From the NCBI GenBank assembly GCA_018857735.1, contig JABMCL010003843.1, positions 80,001 to 144,000 on the forward strand: a stretch of DNA of 64,000 bases. The letters are read 5' to 3'. Under the pieces are notes generated by a model, which did no database searches, had not been told where the DNA came from, and saw only the letters and a program-made list of their open reading frames with translations. The stretch comes from Alviniconcha marisindica. Taxonomy: Eukaryota > Mollusca > Gastropoda > Provannidae. Numbering within the stretch: position 1 is the first letter of the stretch; every line of letters begins with the position of its first letter. Shown here in pieces: positions 11,391-41,440 of this stretch. A program made the translations under genes and the position numbers.

Positions 11391-11639
11391 GTGTTGTGGA
11401 AGATGCTGTTAATAGTAATAATTGTACTTGGCTCAGTTTTCAGTTTATCTCCCTTGTCTTTTGCCTAGTTTTTCCTCTTTGGGAACAAGTTCTGTAGGCT
11501 GCGCTATAAACCATCAGACCGCCACAGTTATTGCATTACTTTATGAAGTGCAGATGGACTAGTTTTCTTCTCCCTTTGTGTTGCTGTATTTTTTTAGGGT
11601 GGGGAAATGTTTGACTAATATGTGTCCTGAGATGAACAA

Positions 11640-11703
11640 TATTTCAGCATTGTTTAATGATCTAATGCCGAACAATATTTCAGCATTGTTTAATGATCTA
11701 GTG
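11640..11703. repeat. Short tandem duplication in the gene 1 / gene 2 intergenic region
   Basis: The phrase 'caatatttcagcattgttta' followed by 'atgatcta' occurs twice in a row, with a period of about 36 bp. Otherwise 11391-11994 holds no gene that I can support. Confidence 0.75.
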
Positions 11704-11994
11704 CCTTTGCTGTGAAATCTACACAGTGTTTTTTTAGACTGGAAAAAAAAAATTAAGAAAACAAATCTGTGCATTGCGTGACATAATTATGTTCTGTCCA
11801 ACAGTGACAGACGTATCATAGCTTATTTATTTCAAGCAAAACGAAAGTCGCTTTCTCTGTGCTCCAGTAACTGGAAAATTTGTGCTCTAGTTTCCAAATT
11901 TGTGCTCCAGAAAAATCAATCACTTCACTTTTATTAAAAAAAGAAGAAAGAAAAAAAAGAAGAGGAAATGTCAGCGTGCACACATGCATGGATG

Positions 11995-12012
11995 CATGCA
12001 CGCACGCACGCA

Positions 12013-12052
<40 letters not shown>
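11995..12052. repeat. (CA)n microsatellite
   Basis: CACG repeats grade into a pure CA run. Confidence 0.93.
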
Positions 12053-12054
<2 letters not shown>

Positions 12055-12355
12055 TCGGACATGCCCTCAATAAGAGCAAACAAGGAGCAAAAAGCTGCCA
12101 GTTTCTAATCAGGAAAACACATGGAACACATCTGACTGGAGGAGAAGGAAAAAAAAGGACCACGCTGAAGTGATTTAAGTATAAGTTTCATTCCGAGCAT
12201 TACTTGGATTTAGGAGTTTTTAATTAAAATGAAACAGCAACACTGATGTTACAGCAGAACATTGCAACAATCATGAGTTTTCAAAGGTGGAGTTGGTGGT
12301 GCAGAGAGAGAGAGAGGAAGCGGTCATCACATACCACATGGTGACTGTTCTTCTT

Positions 12356-12702
12356 GTTGCTGATCGCTTTTATATAGCTCTTGAGCAGGCTCATTGTGCT
12401 CGCATATGATTCTGCACAAGTGAATGCTTTTTAAGGCGCGTTTTTTAATATCCACCAAAGTGGTGTACTTACAGCACTGGCATGGCTGGTGCCACATGAA
12501 ACTGCTGCCACCTTGGCGCGTTCTGTGTACACCATACAACCATGCACCATGTCACTTCATGCAAAGCCACATACGTAAGGTGCATGCGTGTTTAGCTGTA
12601 ACCTGCCACCTGCACTTTTGACAGAATGACCGGGGTCTTTTACGTGCTACTGTGGTAACACAGGGGTGGAATGAATACCAAAAGAAAGAATAAAGAAAGA
12701 AA
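12356..12702 (-). mobile_element. tRNA-derived SINE, copy lacking its tRNA head
   Basis: Collinear with the full-length SINE at 52062-52545. It has 'tgatcgcttttatatagctc' at the 3' end (minus orientation), then the phrases around 'ccaccaaagtggtgtactta', 'gtgtacaccatacaaccatg' and 'gtaacctgccacctgcactt', and stops before the A and B boxes. It ends against a GAAA-rich stretch at about 12690-12710. Confidence 0.75.
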
Positions 12703-12711
12703 GAAATGCTG

Positions 12712-12840
12712 TTACATGTTAGGCTTTGCGCCCACCCCAAGATTTCTTTGGAGTCAAATTCTGTGCAGGCGACAAAAGTCCTTCGAATGAGACTATAAAC
12801 TGAGGTCCCCTTGTGTGTATAAGCATGCAAAAGGATCACA
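12712..12840 (-). repeat. Dispersed repeat, opposite-strand partner of 7360-7548
   Basis: Its reverse complement contains 'gtctcattcgaaggactttt' and 'cacagaatttgactcc', matching the copy in intron 4 of gene 1. It directly abuts the SINE at 12356-12702, so the two may be parts of one composite insertion. Confidence 0.6.
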
Positions 12841-13039
12841 TATATGCATTTTAATGATCTTGTAGCCCATGTCAGAGTTCAATGGATTATCAAAAACACC
12901 GACATAACCCAGCATGTGTCAATCTTCAAAATATATTTTATACAAAAAAGAAGCAATACACTTGAAAATGGGAGGACAATGCGCTGAGCGGTTTTCTCTT
13001 CCCCTTATGTGAAGAAATTGAGCCAATCAAAGTTCAGAA

Positions 13040-13546
13040 ACAGACCCCCCCCCTCCCCCCACACACACACACACCCCAGCCCCTTACAAAAAAGAAAGAA
13101 AAAAGTATACCCCAAAACACCAGTTCCTGTACATTTAACTGTGTGAAGTTAGCAGATGGTGCAGAGGTGCAAAACCCCAAGGTGTTTGGAATTTTAATGC
13201 AACTTTACATCTGATAATATAAAACATAGTGCATTAAAATTCTAAAGCAGATTGTTGTCAGACACAGCACTCACCTGTGTTTCATGGATGTAAACCTTAC
13301 TTGGCAGAAAATCAATGCACTATATATATGCTGCTTGGGTGATCTTGTCTCTTGTCTGTTTGACTAAATGGTTCAAAGTCCTGTCATCAGTGCATACCGC
13401 AGTGTTTTTAACAACAAACCCACTGTGCTGATGGCCAAAGAAATTTTACAAACTGGACACCATATGCCTTTATGGTAGGTTTGTTTTGGGAGTACCATGG
13501 CATTTGTTTCCACTAAAAGGTTTGCTCAGTGACAGTGACCCCCCTC

Positions 13547-13590
<44 letters not shown>

Positions 13591-13745
13591 ACACACACAC
13601 ACGCACACAAAAAACCTAACTCCTGTGCATTTATCTGTGTAAAGTTAGCAGATGGTACAGAGGTGCAAAACCCTAAGGTGCTTAGAATTTTAATGCAACA
13701 TTACCTCTGATAATATAAAACATACTGCATTAAAATTCTAAAGCC
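13040..13745. repeat. Direct duplication with a conserved hairpin
   Basis: About 135 bp around 13115-13250 recurs at about 13610-13745 with some 90 percent identity by eye. Each copy is preceded by a C-run and a CA microsatellite (a 58-bp CA run at 13548-13608 in the second). Both copies end in an inverted repeat: in the second, TTAGAATTTTAATGCA and TGCATTAAAATTCTAA are separated by about 30 bases. I see no coding sequence. It could be a MITE-like element or a segment of a gene 2 3' UTR. Confidence 0.75.
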
Positions 13746-14316
13746 AACTGTTGTACTCTGAATTCAGGGTAAATGCTTGGCTAGGCAACTGTAGCAAACA
13801 AAGAAACGCAAGGAATGACAAAATAAAATCGACAAAGACTGACAAATTCAACAACACTGAATAGTGATCACCCACAGCTTTTTTTCAGCAAAATGAAAGC
13901 AAAATAATTGTCGTCAAAAATATCACAGTATGAGAACAGCTTATAGTTTGATCAACTCACACTCAAATGTGATTCAATACTGAGAAAAGGACAGGATAAA
14001 AAAAGAAGAAAAAAAGTGAGCATTTCTTTGAAAGAGTGTATCCCATCCAGCCCAGCAGCAATGCACCCTGAATGTCCCACCCCACCCCACAGTAAGAGCT
14101 TGGCCTGCCTCCTGGACCATGTGAAACTGGTCTTTGACTGATTTTTGTTGTTGTTGTTTTCATGTTGTTTAACATAAACATACCCATTGTTGCAAAATGA
14201 ATTTAGTAAATTATGCTAGTGAGCATTTACTATAAGCTTAGCTTGTTTAATGCTCATACAATGATTTTGATTGTCCACATTTTCATGAATGTAAATAAAC
14301 TTTGCTTAAACCAAAC
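13746..14316. other. Intergenic, nothing recognised
   Basis: AT-rich sequence without a supported exon, RNA gene or clear repeat. It may contain the distal 3' UTR of the minus-strand vWA gene, but I see no decisive polyadenylation signal. Confidence 0.4.
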
Positions 14317-15243
14317 TGGCGGGACATTTCAAGTTGAAGGGACACAGAATGTCCTGCTCTAGTGAAACTGTTGGGACATTTCAAGTCAATGGGTCACGGA
14401 ATGTCCTGCTCTAGTGATACTGGTGGGACATTTCAAGTCGATGGGACACAGAATGTCCTGCTCTAGTGAAACTGGTGGGACATTTTCAAGTCGATGGGAC
14501 ACAGAATGTCCTGCTCTAGTGAAACTGGTGGGACATTTTCAAGTCGATGGGACACAGAATGTCCTGCTCTAGTGAAACTGGTGGGACATTTTCAAGTTGA
14601 TGGGACACAGAATGTCCTGCTCTAGTGAAGCTGGTGGGACATGGAATGCCCTGCTCTAGTGAAGCTGGTGGGACATTTTCAAGTCAATGGGACACGGAAT
14701 GTCCTGCTCTAGTGAAGCTGGTGGGACATTTTCAAGTCAATGGGACACGGAATGTCCTGCTCTAGTGAAGCTGGTGGGACATTTTCAAGTCGATGGGACA
14801 TGGAATGTCCTGCTCTAGTGAAGCTGGTGGGACATTTTCAAGTCAATGGGACACGGAATGTCATGCTCTAATGAAACTGGAGGACATTTGAAGTCGATTG
14901 GAAACAGAATGTCCTGCTCTAGTGAAACCAGTGGGACATTTGAAGTCAATGGGATACAGAATTTCCTGCTCTAGTGAAACTGGTGGGACTTTTCAAGTTG
15001 ATGGGACAAGGAATGTCCTGCTCTAGTGATACTGGTGGGACATTTCAAGTCGATGGGACACAGAATGTCCTGCTCTAGTGAAACTGGTGGGACATTTCAA
15101 GTCAATGGGAAACAGAATGTCCTGCTCTAGTGAAACCAATGGGACATTTGAAGTCAGTGGGACACAGAATGTCCTGCTTTAGTGAAACTGGTGGGACATT
15201 TGAAGTCAATGAGACACAGAATGTCCTGCTCTAGTGAAACTGG
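14317..15243. repeat. About 53-bp minisatellite between genes 1 and 2
   Basis: About 17 copies of a unit built from 'ggtgggacattttcaagtcg', 'atgggacacagaatgtcctg' and 'ctctagtgaaact'. Each unit contains a short inverted repeat, GGACA-cagaa-TGTCC. Copies vary by single bases and one is shortened (near 14630-14650). The array ends at a poly-G stretch (about 15244-15266). Confidence 0.92.
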
Positions 15244-15589
15244 TTGGGGGGAAGGGGGGGGGGGGAGATGAAGGTGAATGAATCAGGATGACATGAATCA
15301 GAAAGGATGACTTGAATCAGAACAGATGACATGAATAAGAAAGGATGACAAAGGATAACATGAATTAGAAAGGATCACGTGAACAAAAAAGGCAGGGTTC
15401 CAGGGTGTGTGAGAAGCGAAGCATGCACATCTATAATCTGACCTTTTCCAGGCATTACAAAGAGATAGTCAGTAGCATAGGATTCTCAGCAGAAGGCACC
15501 TTAATTTCTGTGCCTGCAGTAACCCACAGCTGGTAGGATTAAACAAGAGTAGCAGGTAGGACAAAACAGTATTGTACAAGGGTTAATGA

Positions 15590-15790
15590 TATCACAACAA
15601 CACTTATTATGGCACAAATTATGGCACGCAGTGGGGAATCCCTTAAATGTGAGGCAGTCTGGACCATCAGAACTACCTCTTCCTGATATTAATGGCTACT
15701 TAAAGACACGGCTCAACCCTGTCATCTTTCAAAGCCAAATTGAAAACCTTCCTCTTCTCACAGTATTTCTGCCCCAACTAATATCAATAC
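15590..15790 (+). mobile_element. Non-LTR retrotransposon 3' remnant
   Basis: The plus strand reads a PLNVRQSGP-like stretch followed, with a frameshift, by S-F-K-A-K-L-K-T-F-L-F-S-Q-Y-F. This is the usual C-terminal end of CR1/L2-like reverse transcriptase ORFs, seen also at 62.9-63.04 kb. A GT microsatellite follows immediately. It is decayed, without a usable frame. Confidence 0.5.
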
Positions 15791-15806
15791 ATAGTTTCTG
15801 CTACAG

Positions 15807-15807
<1 letters not shown>

Positions 15808-15856
<49 letters not shown>

Positions 15857-15986
15857 ACACATGTATGTGTATGCATGTGCACACTTGCATGTGCATGTGT
15901 GTGTGCATGTGTGTGTGTGCATGTGTGTGTGTGTGTGTGTGTGCGTGCATGCATGCGTGCGTGCGTGCGTGCGTGCGTGTGTGTGC
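15808..15986. repeat. (GT)n / (GTGC)n microsatellite
   Basis: About 180 bp of GT with ATGC and GCGT interruptions, ending in a GTGC run. Confidence 0.95.
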
Positions 15987-16261
15987 ATTTCCATATAATA
16001 CTTTATGTAAAAACAATTGGTAGGACTGTGCTCTACGTGTGCATACAATATTGTATTTAGGTTAATATGTATCATGTAAACACACAGGGCGTTGATGAGC
16101 ACACGACAAATGCACATTATTACTATTATTATTAAAGCCATCACCTCTAAACAAGCTCAGAGCGCTGTTGGGCAGGAAGCTAGTTTGATGCCTACTGTTT
16201 ATGGGGGATACTGAATGTTCCGTCACTGCTTAGTTGTTACTTACAGTAATGATACTTTTGA

Positions 16262-16482
16262 ACAAAGTACCGGCAAGTGAACTTTTTCCTGGCACAAGGG
16301 GCAGCAGACCACTGAAAGCCAGCCCCAAAATCGGTACCACACAGCGGTGGTGAAAACTGACCGCTCCATAATAATGAGGACCAAAGCCTCAACCTCCAAC
16401 ACTAGTGATAGAAAGTCCACTTGGGTCAGAGCATGCCGGCTCTAACCCACTGAGCTACCAGCCACTGCCCAACATACATAGT
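16262..16482 (-). mobile_element. tRNA-like SINE head and body
   Basis: On the minus strand the element begins GGCTGGTAGCTCAGTGGG, with an A-box-like TAGCTCAGTGGGTTAGAGC at 16439-16457. A body follows that does not match the other SINE family here. No intact B box or acceptor stem is visible, so this is not a functional tRNA gene. Confidence 0.45.
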
Positions 16483-17208
16483 CTTGAAAGAAAAAAGCTT
16501 CCACAAGGGAGCAGTGTAGCAGGGACATTTGAATCACTTTGCCCCTTTCCCTCCCACCAAAAAATCATCCTAGGTTTCCATAACAGAGATTCTTTCTTAA
16601 TACACGCTGTGGGCAGCTACATCCAGCATACGATGACATGTAATTGACCTAGACACTACGATACACAGCTACAGACAGTGTGCACTGCTGAGGGGCTCAG
16701 ACACAAAAACCTGTGTGCTGCCAACTCCACACTGGTTGCTGATTGGCTGGTTGGATGACTGTTTGGACATGTGATGCATTGACTGCTGGATTCACATTAA
16801 TTACGAAGCAAACGTGAACAACCGGTGCATGCAGTTCAGCTGCAGGAATTTTTTGATGTGTGTATCAACAGCGGACATTTAAGTGACTTGTCTTCAAAGG
16901 ATTCTACTCCATCACCCTTTCAAACCAAGTGTGTAAACACATGCTCTTATGTCTGCCGATTATTTTGTCTAATTCTCTGCTTCAGAGCCAAAGTGTGATT
17001 TCATTTTAAAGTAGCGCCTATGGTCTCTCTGAACATGGCCAAACTCCAAGCTACAGTTGAGAGCAAGCTGTAAGTTTATGGACTGTGGTACATACAAAGA
17101 ATATATTTACCCTATCTCATCCCACGGGCTCCACGATTTCTGTGGTAGCAAAAGAATAGCTAGCAAAAACATTCACACATATAACAACAACAACAACAAA
17201 CAGGCCTT

Positions 17209-17211
<3 letters not shown>

Positions 17212-17260
<49 letters not shown>
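17212..17260. repeat. (GT)n microsatellite
   Basis: Pure GT run. The flanking region 16483-18585 has no supported gene. It may include 3' UTR of the minus-strand vWA gene. Confidence 0.93.
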
Positions 17261-18585
17261 GGTTTTGCGACTGCAAATAAGTATATCCTTCTTCTTTTTT
17301 AGGTTTGTTCCTGTTTCGGTGTAACTTGATGTTATATGCTGTTACCTTAATAACTGTAAGACCAGTCTGATGTCAGTTATGTGAAAAAACTTCAAATAAA
17401 AAGGAAAAAGGAAGCCTCAGGCCTGGATCTGGCACTAAAAAGGTTTTAAGGAGCATCGCTGAGCTGGAATCCAAATTAACCCATAAATCACTCTCAGATT
17501 ACACTTTCTTCTCCAAAGAAATTATGACGATGATGAAGACTTGTAGAGCATGATTAGGTGCCTGCTGTAACAGCATGCTCACTGCCCTTGCCAAAAAAAA
17601 ACCCCAAAAAACCCACACACGAAACAACAACAAGAGGGTGGGGTGGGGGGTGGGGAAGAGGAACAATCAGAATGTCATCAGTGTACAGTTAAACAAAGGT
17701 ACGCAGTTCAAGTCAAAACAAATCTGCCTGAAAAGTGACGGCTTCATATACATTTTCATCTTCAACAGAAGACTGACTGATCCAATAAAATAAAAAGGTC
17801 ATCTTCTCACGCTGACCCTCTGTTACATAGCTAATTACTAGCTTCCACAAGAGTAACACAATGTATCTGGGAAGACAGCATTCACAAATGCGCAGATATG
17901 TTTAACACAACGGTTCTCAAGTTGCAACAATTTTTAAAGTGTATATTTGGAACACCAACACAGTGTGTAAAGTGTATTTGGAACAAGTGTATATTTGGAA
18001 CAACAATACAGTATGTAAAGTGTATTTGGAGCAACACTTCTGAACAAATTAAGTCAACGCAAACACCGCCATTCTCAACCTCCAGGGCAGGAAAAAAGAT
18101 TTTAAAAGTGATGTACATAACTATTATACATAGTACCATCCAAGTGCCAGGTCACCTTCAACAACATGCACAGTGGTTCTACATGGAAACAGGCCTGATG
18201 AAAATCTGTTTGGATTGACAAAAACCCTCAAAACAGTCGGCAAGAGTTCCTCACAAAATGGTCAACTAAAACTGAAAAATGCAAGCAACTGACAGGTCAA
18301 CAATCCCAATAACAGCCGAGTAAACACATCCTCTTGAATCAAAGAAGGCAAGGAACAATAAGAAAATCCACTGAACCATATACATATATAATAATATATA
18401 CGCATTTATGTAGTACATCAACAGTCTCATGCAGTGGTAGAAAAAAATGGATGTTCACCCAATGTGGAGCAAAGGGAAAGAGGTGGGGGGTGGGGGGTGG
18501 GAAGGAGGGGTTGATAACTGTAGGGTGGCAAGGATTTACAGCAACAACTCAGCGACGGTCACTGGAAAATCGCCGACAAGACCGA

Positions 18586-37529
<18,944 letters not shown>

Positions 37530-38559
37530 CTTGAGCTAGCTTGCTTTGCCGAATTGTCGCCCTGTCTTGCAGAATACTTCTTCTTCGTCGTCCTGCCAAG
37601 GACTAGGCTCTGTACTTGTCCTGCAGTGATGTGTTTGAAAGGTGGTTACTGTCAGTGCTTTGGGTGCTGAACTAAAGCTAAATAATGCCAGCAAAGCTAA
37701 GAGCACAATCTAACACACGTGAGTTAACTAATCACAAATTGGAAACTTACTAAGCCGACAATATTATGACACAGTCATTCCCTGGAATGAAATTCGAAAT
37801 TTACAAACTGTGCACTGAGCTCGCACTCAAGAAAACAAATTTCTGCTTTCCCGGAAGTTTATTGCACATGAATATCGATGTGTAGTGTTCCAAAAATAGT
37901 TTCATGCCCTTGAACTCTTCAAACGGCCTGGTTTTAAACAAAGATTTGTGCACAAGCAAACGTGCACACAATATTACATATGGAATATTTCACAAAGCAT
38001 ACGCAGAATTTCTTCTTCAAAATGGAGTGCACTTAATATTAAAGGCTATGTAACACCAGGACTATGTTTTGATTGTGTAAATCCCAAAGGATATTTATAG
38101 CTGTTTCGCGTCCTCTATTTTTAGTAAGCTTAGCCTGACTTGCGTGGTCACATGATATTTGTTCCTGTTAGGCGAGCTTCTTCCCTGTGGGAGACCGACT
38201 TCTTTGTACAGAGCACACAAGGGGATGTACTTGGTGATGTATTGTGAACTGATCTTTAGCACACAATTATGAGCTACCATGGATCTCCAGTTATAGGCGC
38301 CAGAATAATCGACATGTTGATTGTGGGCCCTTAAATGAAAGAAGAAAATAACTCCGAGCAGTTTTCTGCTCACTGGAAGGTGGCTGCCTAATAGTAATAC
38401 AAAGAAGAAGAGGACACTCAGAAACCATGTAGACTACCGGTGTCTGTTCTTTTTTCTTTCTCACATGTCTTGGTTTGGAAATATATATATATATATATGA
38501 GAAAGAGAGGTCAATGATGCCACCTGCCATCATCCAACAAGGACCATTGCTGAGTGAAA
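37530..38559. other. 5' flank of the vWA gene
   Basis: Must hold its promoter and 5' UTR. The base context of the start codon is CTCAAGATGA. I see no TATA box, and the remaining sequence is unique with an AT microsatellite at about 38477-38500. Confidence 0.4.
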
Positions 38560-39135
38560 CCGTCTTCTGCCAGAGGTGGTGACTGCCCCCTTGGTGGAGA
38601 CCTTCATATCCTGGATACAGCCCTCCCCCGCAAGGCATTTATTTTCCAAAATTGTATAGACCTGCCATGCCATTTTCCAACCCATGCTGCTGTCTTCATC
38701 TGTCTCAGTCAAGTTTCTGTTTGCTGCAAGCTTTTTTAGAGCACGTTTTTGAATATCCACTGAAATGGTGTACTTACACAATCTGGCACCATGTCACATC
38801 ACTTCATTATGCAAAGCCACATACTTTGGGTGCATGCGTGTTTAATTGTAACCTGCCACCTGCACTTTTGGCAAAATAACTTGAATTTTTACATGCTACT
38901 ACGGTAACACCGGGGTGAAACAGATACCAAAATCAGTTGGCACACAAAGTTGACCCTGGAGAAGAGAATTCTCCTGCCAGAATTGGAACCCAAGTCCTTT
39001 CAATCACGTGTACGGTGCTCTAACCACTGAGCTATTCCAACTCCCCACGGGAGTGTGTATGCGCTTAGAAGTCTATATATGGACAAGATCTTGCACTTTA
39101 TAAATACTTTATTAGTATTGTTACTAGCTCTCAGA
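38560..39135 (-). mobile_element. tRNA-derived SINE nested inside a family 2 element
   Basis: Family 2 sequence lies on both sides. At about 39045-39135 the reverse complement reads 'gtatttataaagtgcaagatc' and 'cttctaagcgcatacacac'; at about 38560-38735 it reads 'gcagcaaacagaaacttgac' and 'catggcaggtctatacaatt'. Between them (about 38735-39044, minus) is a SINE with an A box (TAGCTCAGTGGTTAGAGC), a mutated B box (GGTTCCAATTC) and the body phrases of 52062-52545. So the SINE inserted into an older element. Confidence 0.65.
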
Positions 39136-39948
39136 AAAGGAAGAGAACTGAGGATGGTGTTAATCTGGGCATTCTGGGTTGCTGATACCACCAGAAATAG
39201 AAATCTACTGGTTTTAATTTTTACATAAGTTTGAAAACTGCATCACACTGAAGTTTTGGCCTTACATTAAGTGACAGTTCCAGAAGCGACCTGTTGGAAA
39301 TAACAGAGCTGAAAAGATGTAGACTGCCTTAGCCAAGCATCAGTTTATAACATCCTTGGAGGCTTGGTGCCAGAAAATGAGGCTTGGAGTGTGCCTAAGC
39401 CATACTCTTTCGTACGAGCAAAACGTTTGTCTGTATAGGTCAAAACAACCAGTAGAAAGTGAAATGTGACAGCACAGAATCTCTACAGTATAACAATACC
39501 AAAAACACTGAATGCATACAAAGATTCACAGGCAACGTTTTAATGTTATTTCACAACCTTCTAATCAACGTTGTCCCTCTTTTGAAAGTAAAGCACAAAT
39601 CATATTAAAACACTGGTTGCATGTGTACAAATGGTTGACTTAATGTATGATTGAGATTTAATGGTTCAAAGGTCCTTTCAATGCAAAAGCAAGTGTCCCA
39701 GAAATAAAGATTGTATGCAAGCAAAATGAGAAACAGTTTTGGTGTAGAAAAAGGTTAAAGAACATGAAAGACAGGAAACATGTTGACAAACTTCTCTTAA
39801 AAACAAACAGGAAAACTTATTATAGTGGTAAAGTTGTTTATTTACACAATGCAAGATGCTGAACAAAGAGACCACTCTCCTTTCTTTATAATAATGTAAT
39901 TATTAAAAGTCATCATTACAAATTACATGCCCACCTGCTTGTTCACCC

Positions 39949-39974
39949 CTCCCCCCCCCCCCCCCCCCCCCCCC
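39949..39974. repeat. Poly-C tract
   Basis: About 26 C followed by CA-rich sequence to about 40031. It lies in the interval between SYF2 and the vWA gene, which otherwise (39136-40649) shows no gene. Confidence 0.85.
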
Positions 39975-40649
39975 ACACACCTGTGTGAATGCACACACAC
40001 CCAAGCATGCACTCACACACACACACACACACCAAAAACATTCTCCTTTACACCCACAACATCAAATTCATGTCATTTGAAATACCCCTTCCCCTCTGAA
40101 CCATGGTCAAAAATAACAAATAAAGCAACAGCTTATATTGTGGTTGCTTTAATTTGGGCACTGAAATGTCACATGCATACTTTTATTGTTGCTGTTTCAT
40201 TCGTTTATTAATTTTTGTTTGATTGAAAAGTGAAAAATAGTGCCTACAGTAGAAAAAACATTTATTCGGTTTTCCTCTAAACTGACAAACTATTTTAAAC
40301 AATGGTCCCCAAAACCTCTGTTGTGAGCACACTAATTTTATCTCTTCAAAAAACATATACAAAAAATTGTGAAATTTACAAACTGACATTTGATTTAATC
40401 GTCTTACACACCAACCTGTCTGAACTGTCAATAATGTAATGTTTTATACCTTAGCAACAAGAGCCATCACAAAAAAATCTTAACATTTTAATCTTAACTT
40501 GATGGCTATCAAATCCACAAAATGTCTGTTAAAAGCGAAGACACAAGCTGGCATGAAAACAGACAAAATGTGCAACTTTTTATATTTACAGGCTAAGCAT
40601 GGATGGTTTATCAACAATAATGAAACAGAGGTAGTACTTGTTTGCTTCA

Positions 40650-40985
40650 AATTTGAGCTCCTTGGTGTACAGCCATGTTGGTTAGCTCTTTATCAATGAA
40701 GACAAACAAAATCTGGCTCGTGACATAACAGATACTTAAGCCACATCCCAGGCTTGCTTATTTGTGACAGACACAAAAACTGGCTCATGATGTAACAGAT
40801 GCTTATTCCACATTCCAGGTTTGCTTACTTGTGACAGACATAAAAGCTGGCTCATGATTTAACAGATGCTTATGCCACATTCCAGGCTTCCTTATTTGTG
40901 ACAGACACAAAAGCTGGCTCATGATGTAATAGATGCTTATTCCACATTCCATGCTTGCTTATTTGTGGCAGACACAGACTACCAG
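40650..40985. repeat. ~65-70-bp tandem repeat downstream of SYF2
   Basis: Four copies of a unit with 'tggctcatgatgtaacagat', 'gcttattccacattccaggc' and 'ttgcttatttgtgacagaca'. The left end also holds the family 3 phrase 'cagccatgttggttagctct'. Confidence 0.85.
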
Positions 40986-41440
40986 ACACAAAGCACCCAT
41001 GGACATGTTTTTCAAATGCTGATATATAAAAGACAGAGATAGATAATTAGTTTTTAATTCCCAGTCAACAATGATGGTTATATCTGGGCCAGATTTATAA
41101 TGAACTAGACCATAAATCAAATGTAAAACTGCAGTAAATATTTTTATTTATATATTCCATTCTTACTGACAGGGCCCAGGATACCTCTTTACCTGGGGTT
41201 TCCTTTAAAATGGGAATGACTTCAATGACAAGCTTATTTACATGGCAATATGACGTGTACAGTTTCCGGACAGCAAAACATCCCATGACAAGATGTGTGT
41301 TGGGGGTGGGGTGGGGGTATTTTCCCACGGTGTTGGAACTTTGTGCTGGGGTTCCACCACCCTCTAATCTATTCAATGTGCAGCGTGGCTTTTTCTTACA
41401 ACACACACAACAAAATGACTGCCAGCCAAAACTGTTCTCA

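Noticed and set aside
13486..13710. Coding frame across the CA microsatellite, and similar frames at 3806, 11267, 15758, 27082, 37019 and 43430
   Set aside because: Poly(Cys-Val) and poly(His-Thr) translations of GT/CA repeats, with no support outside the repeat.
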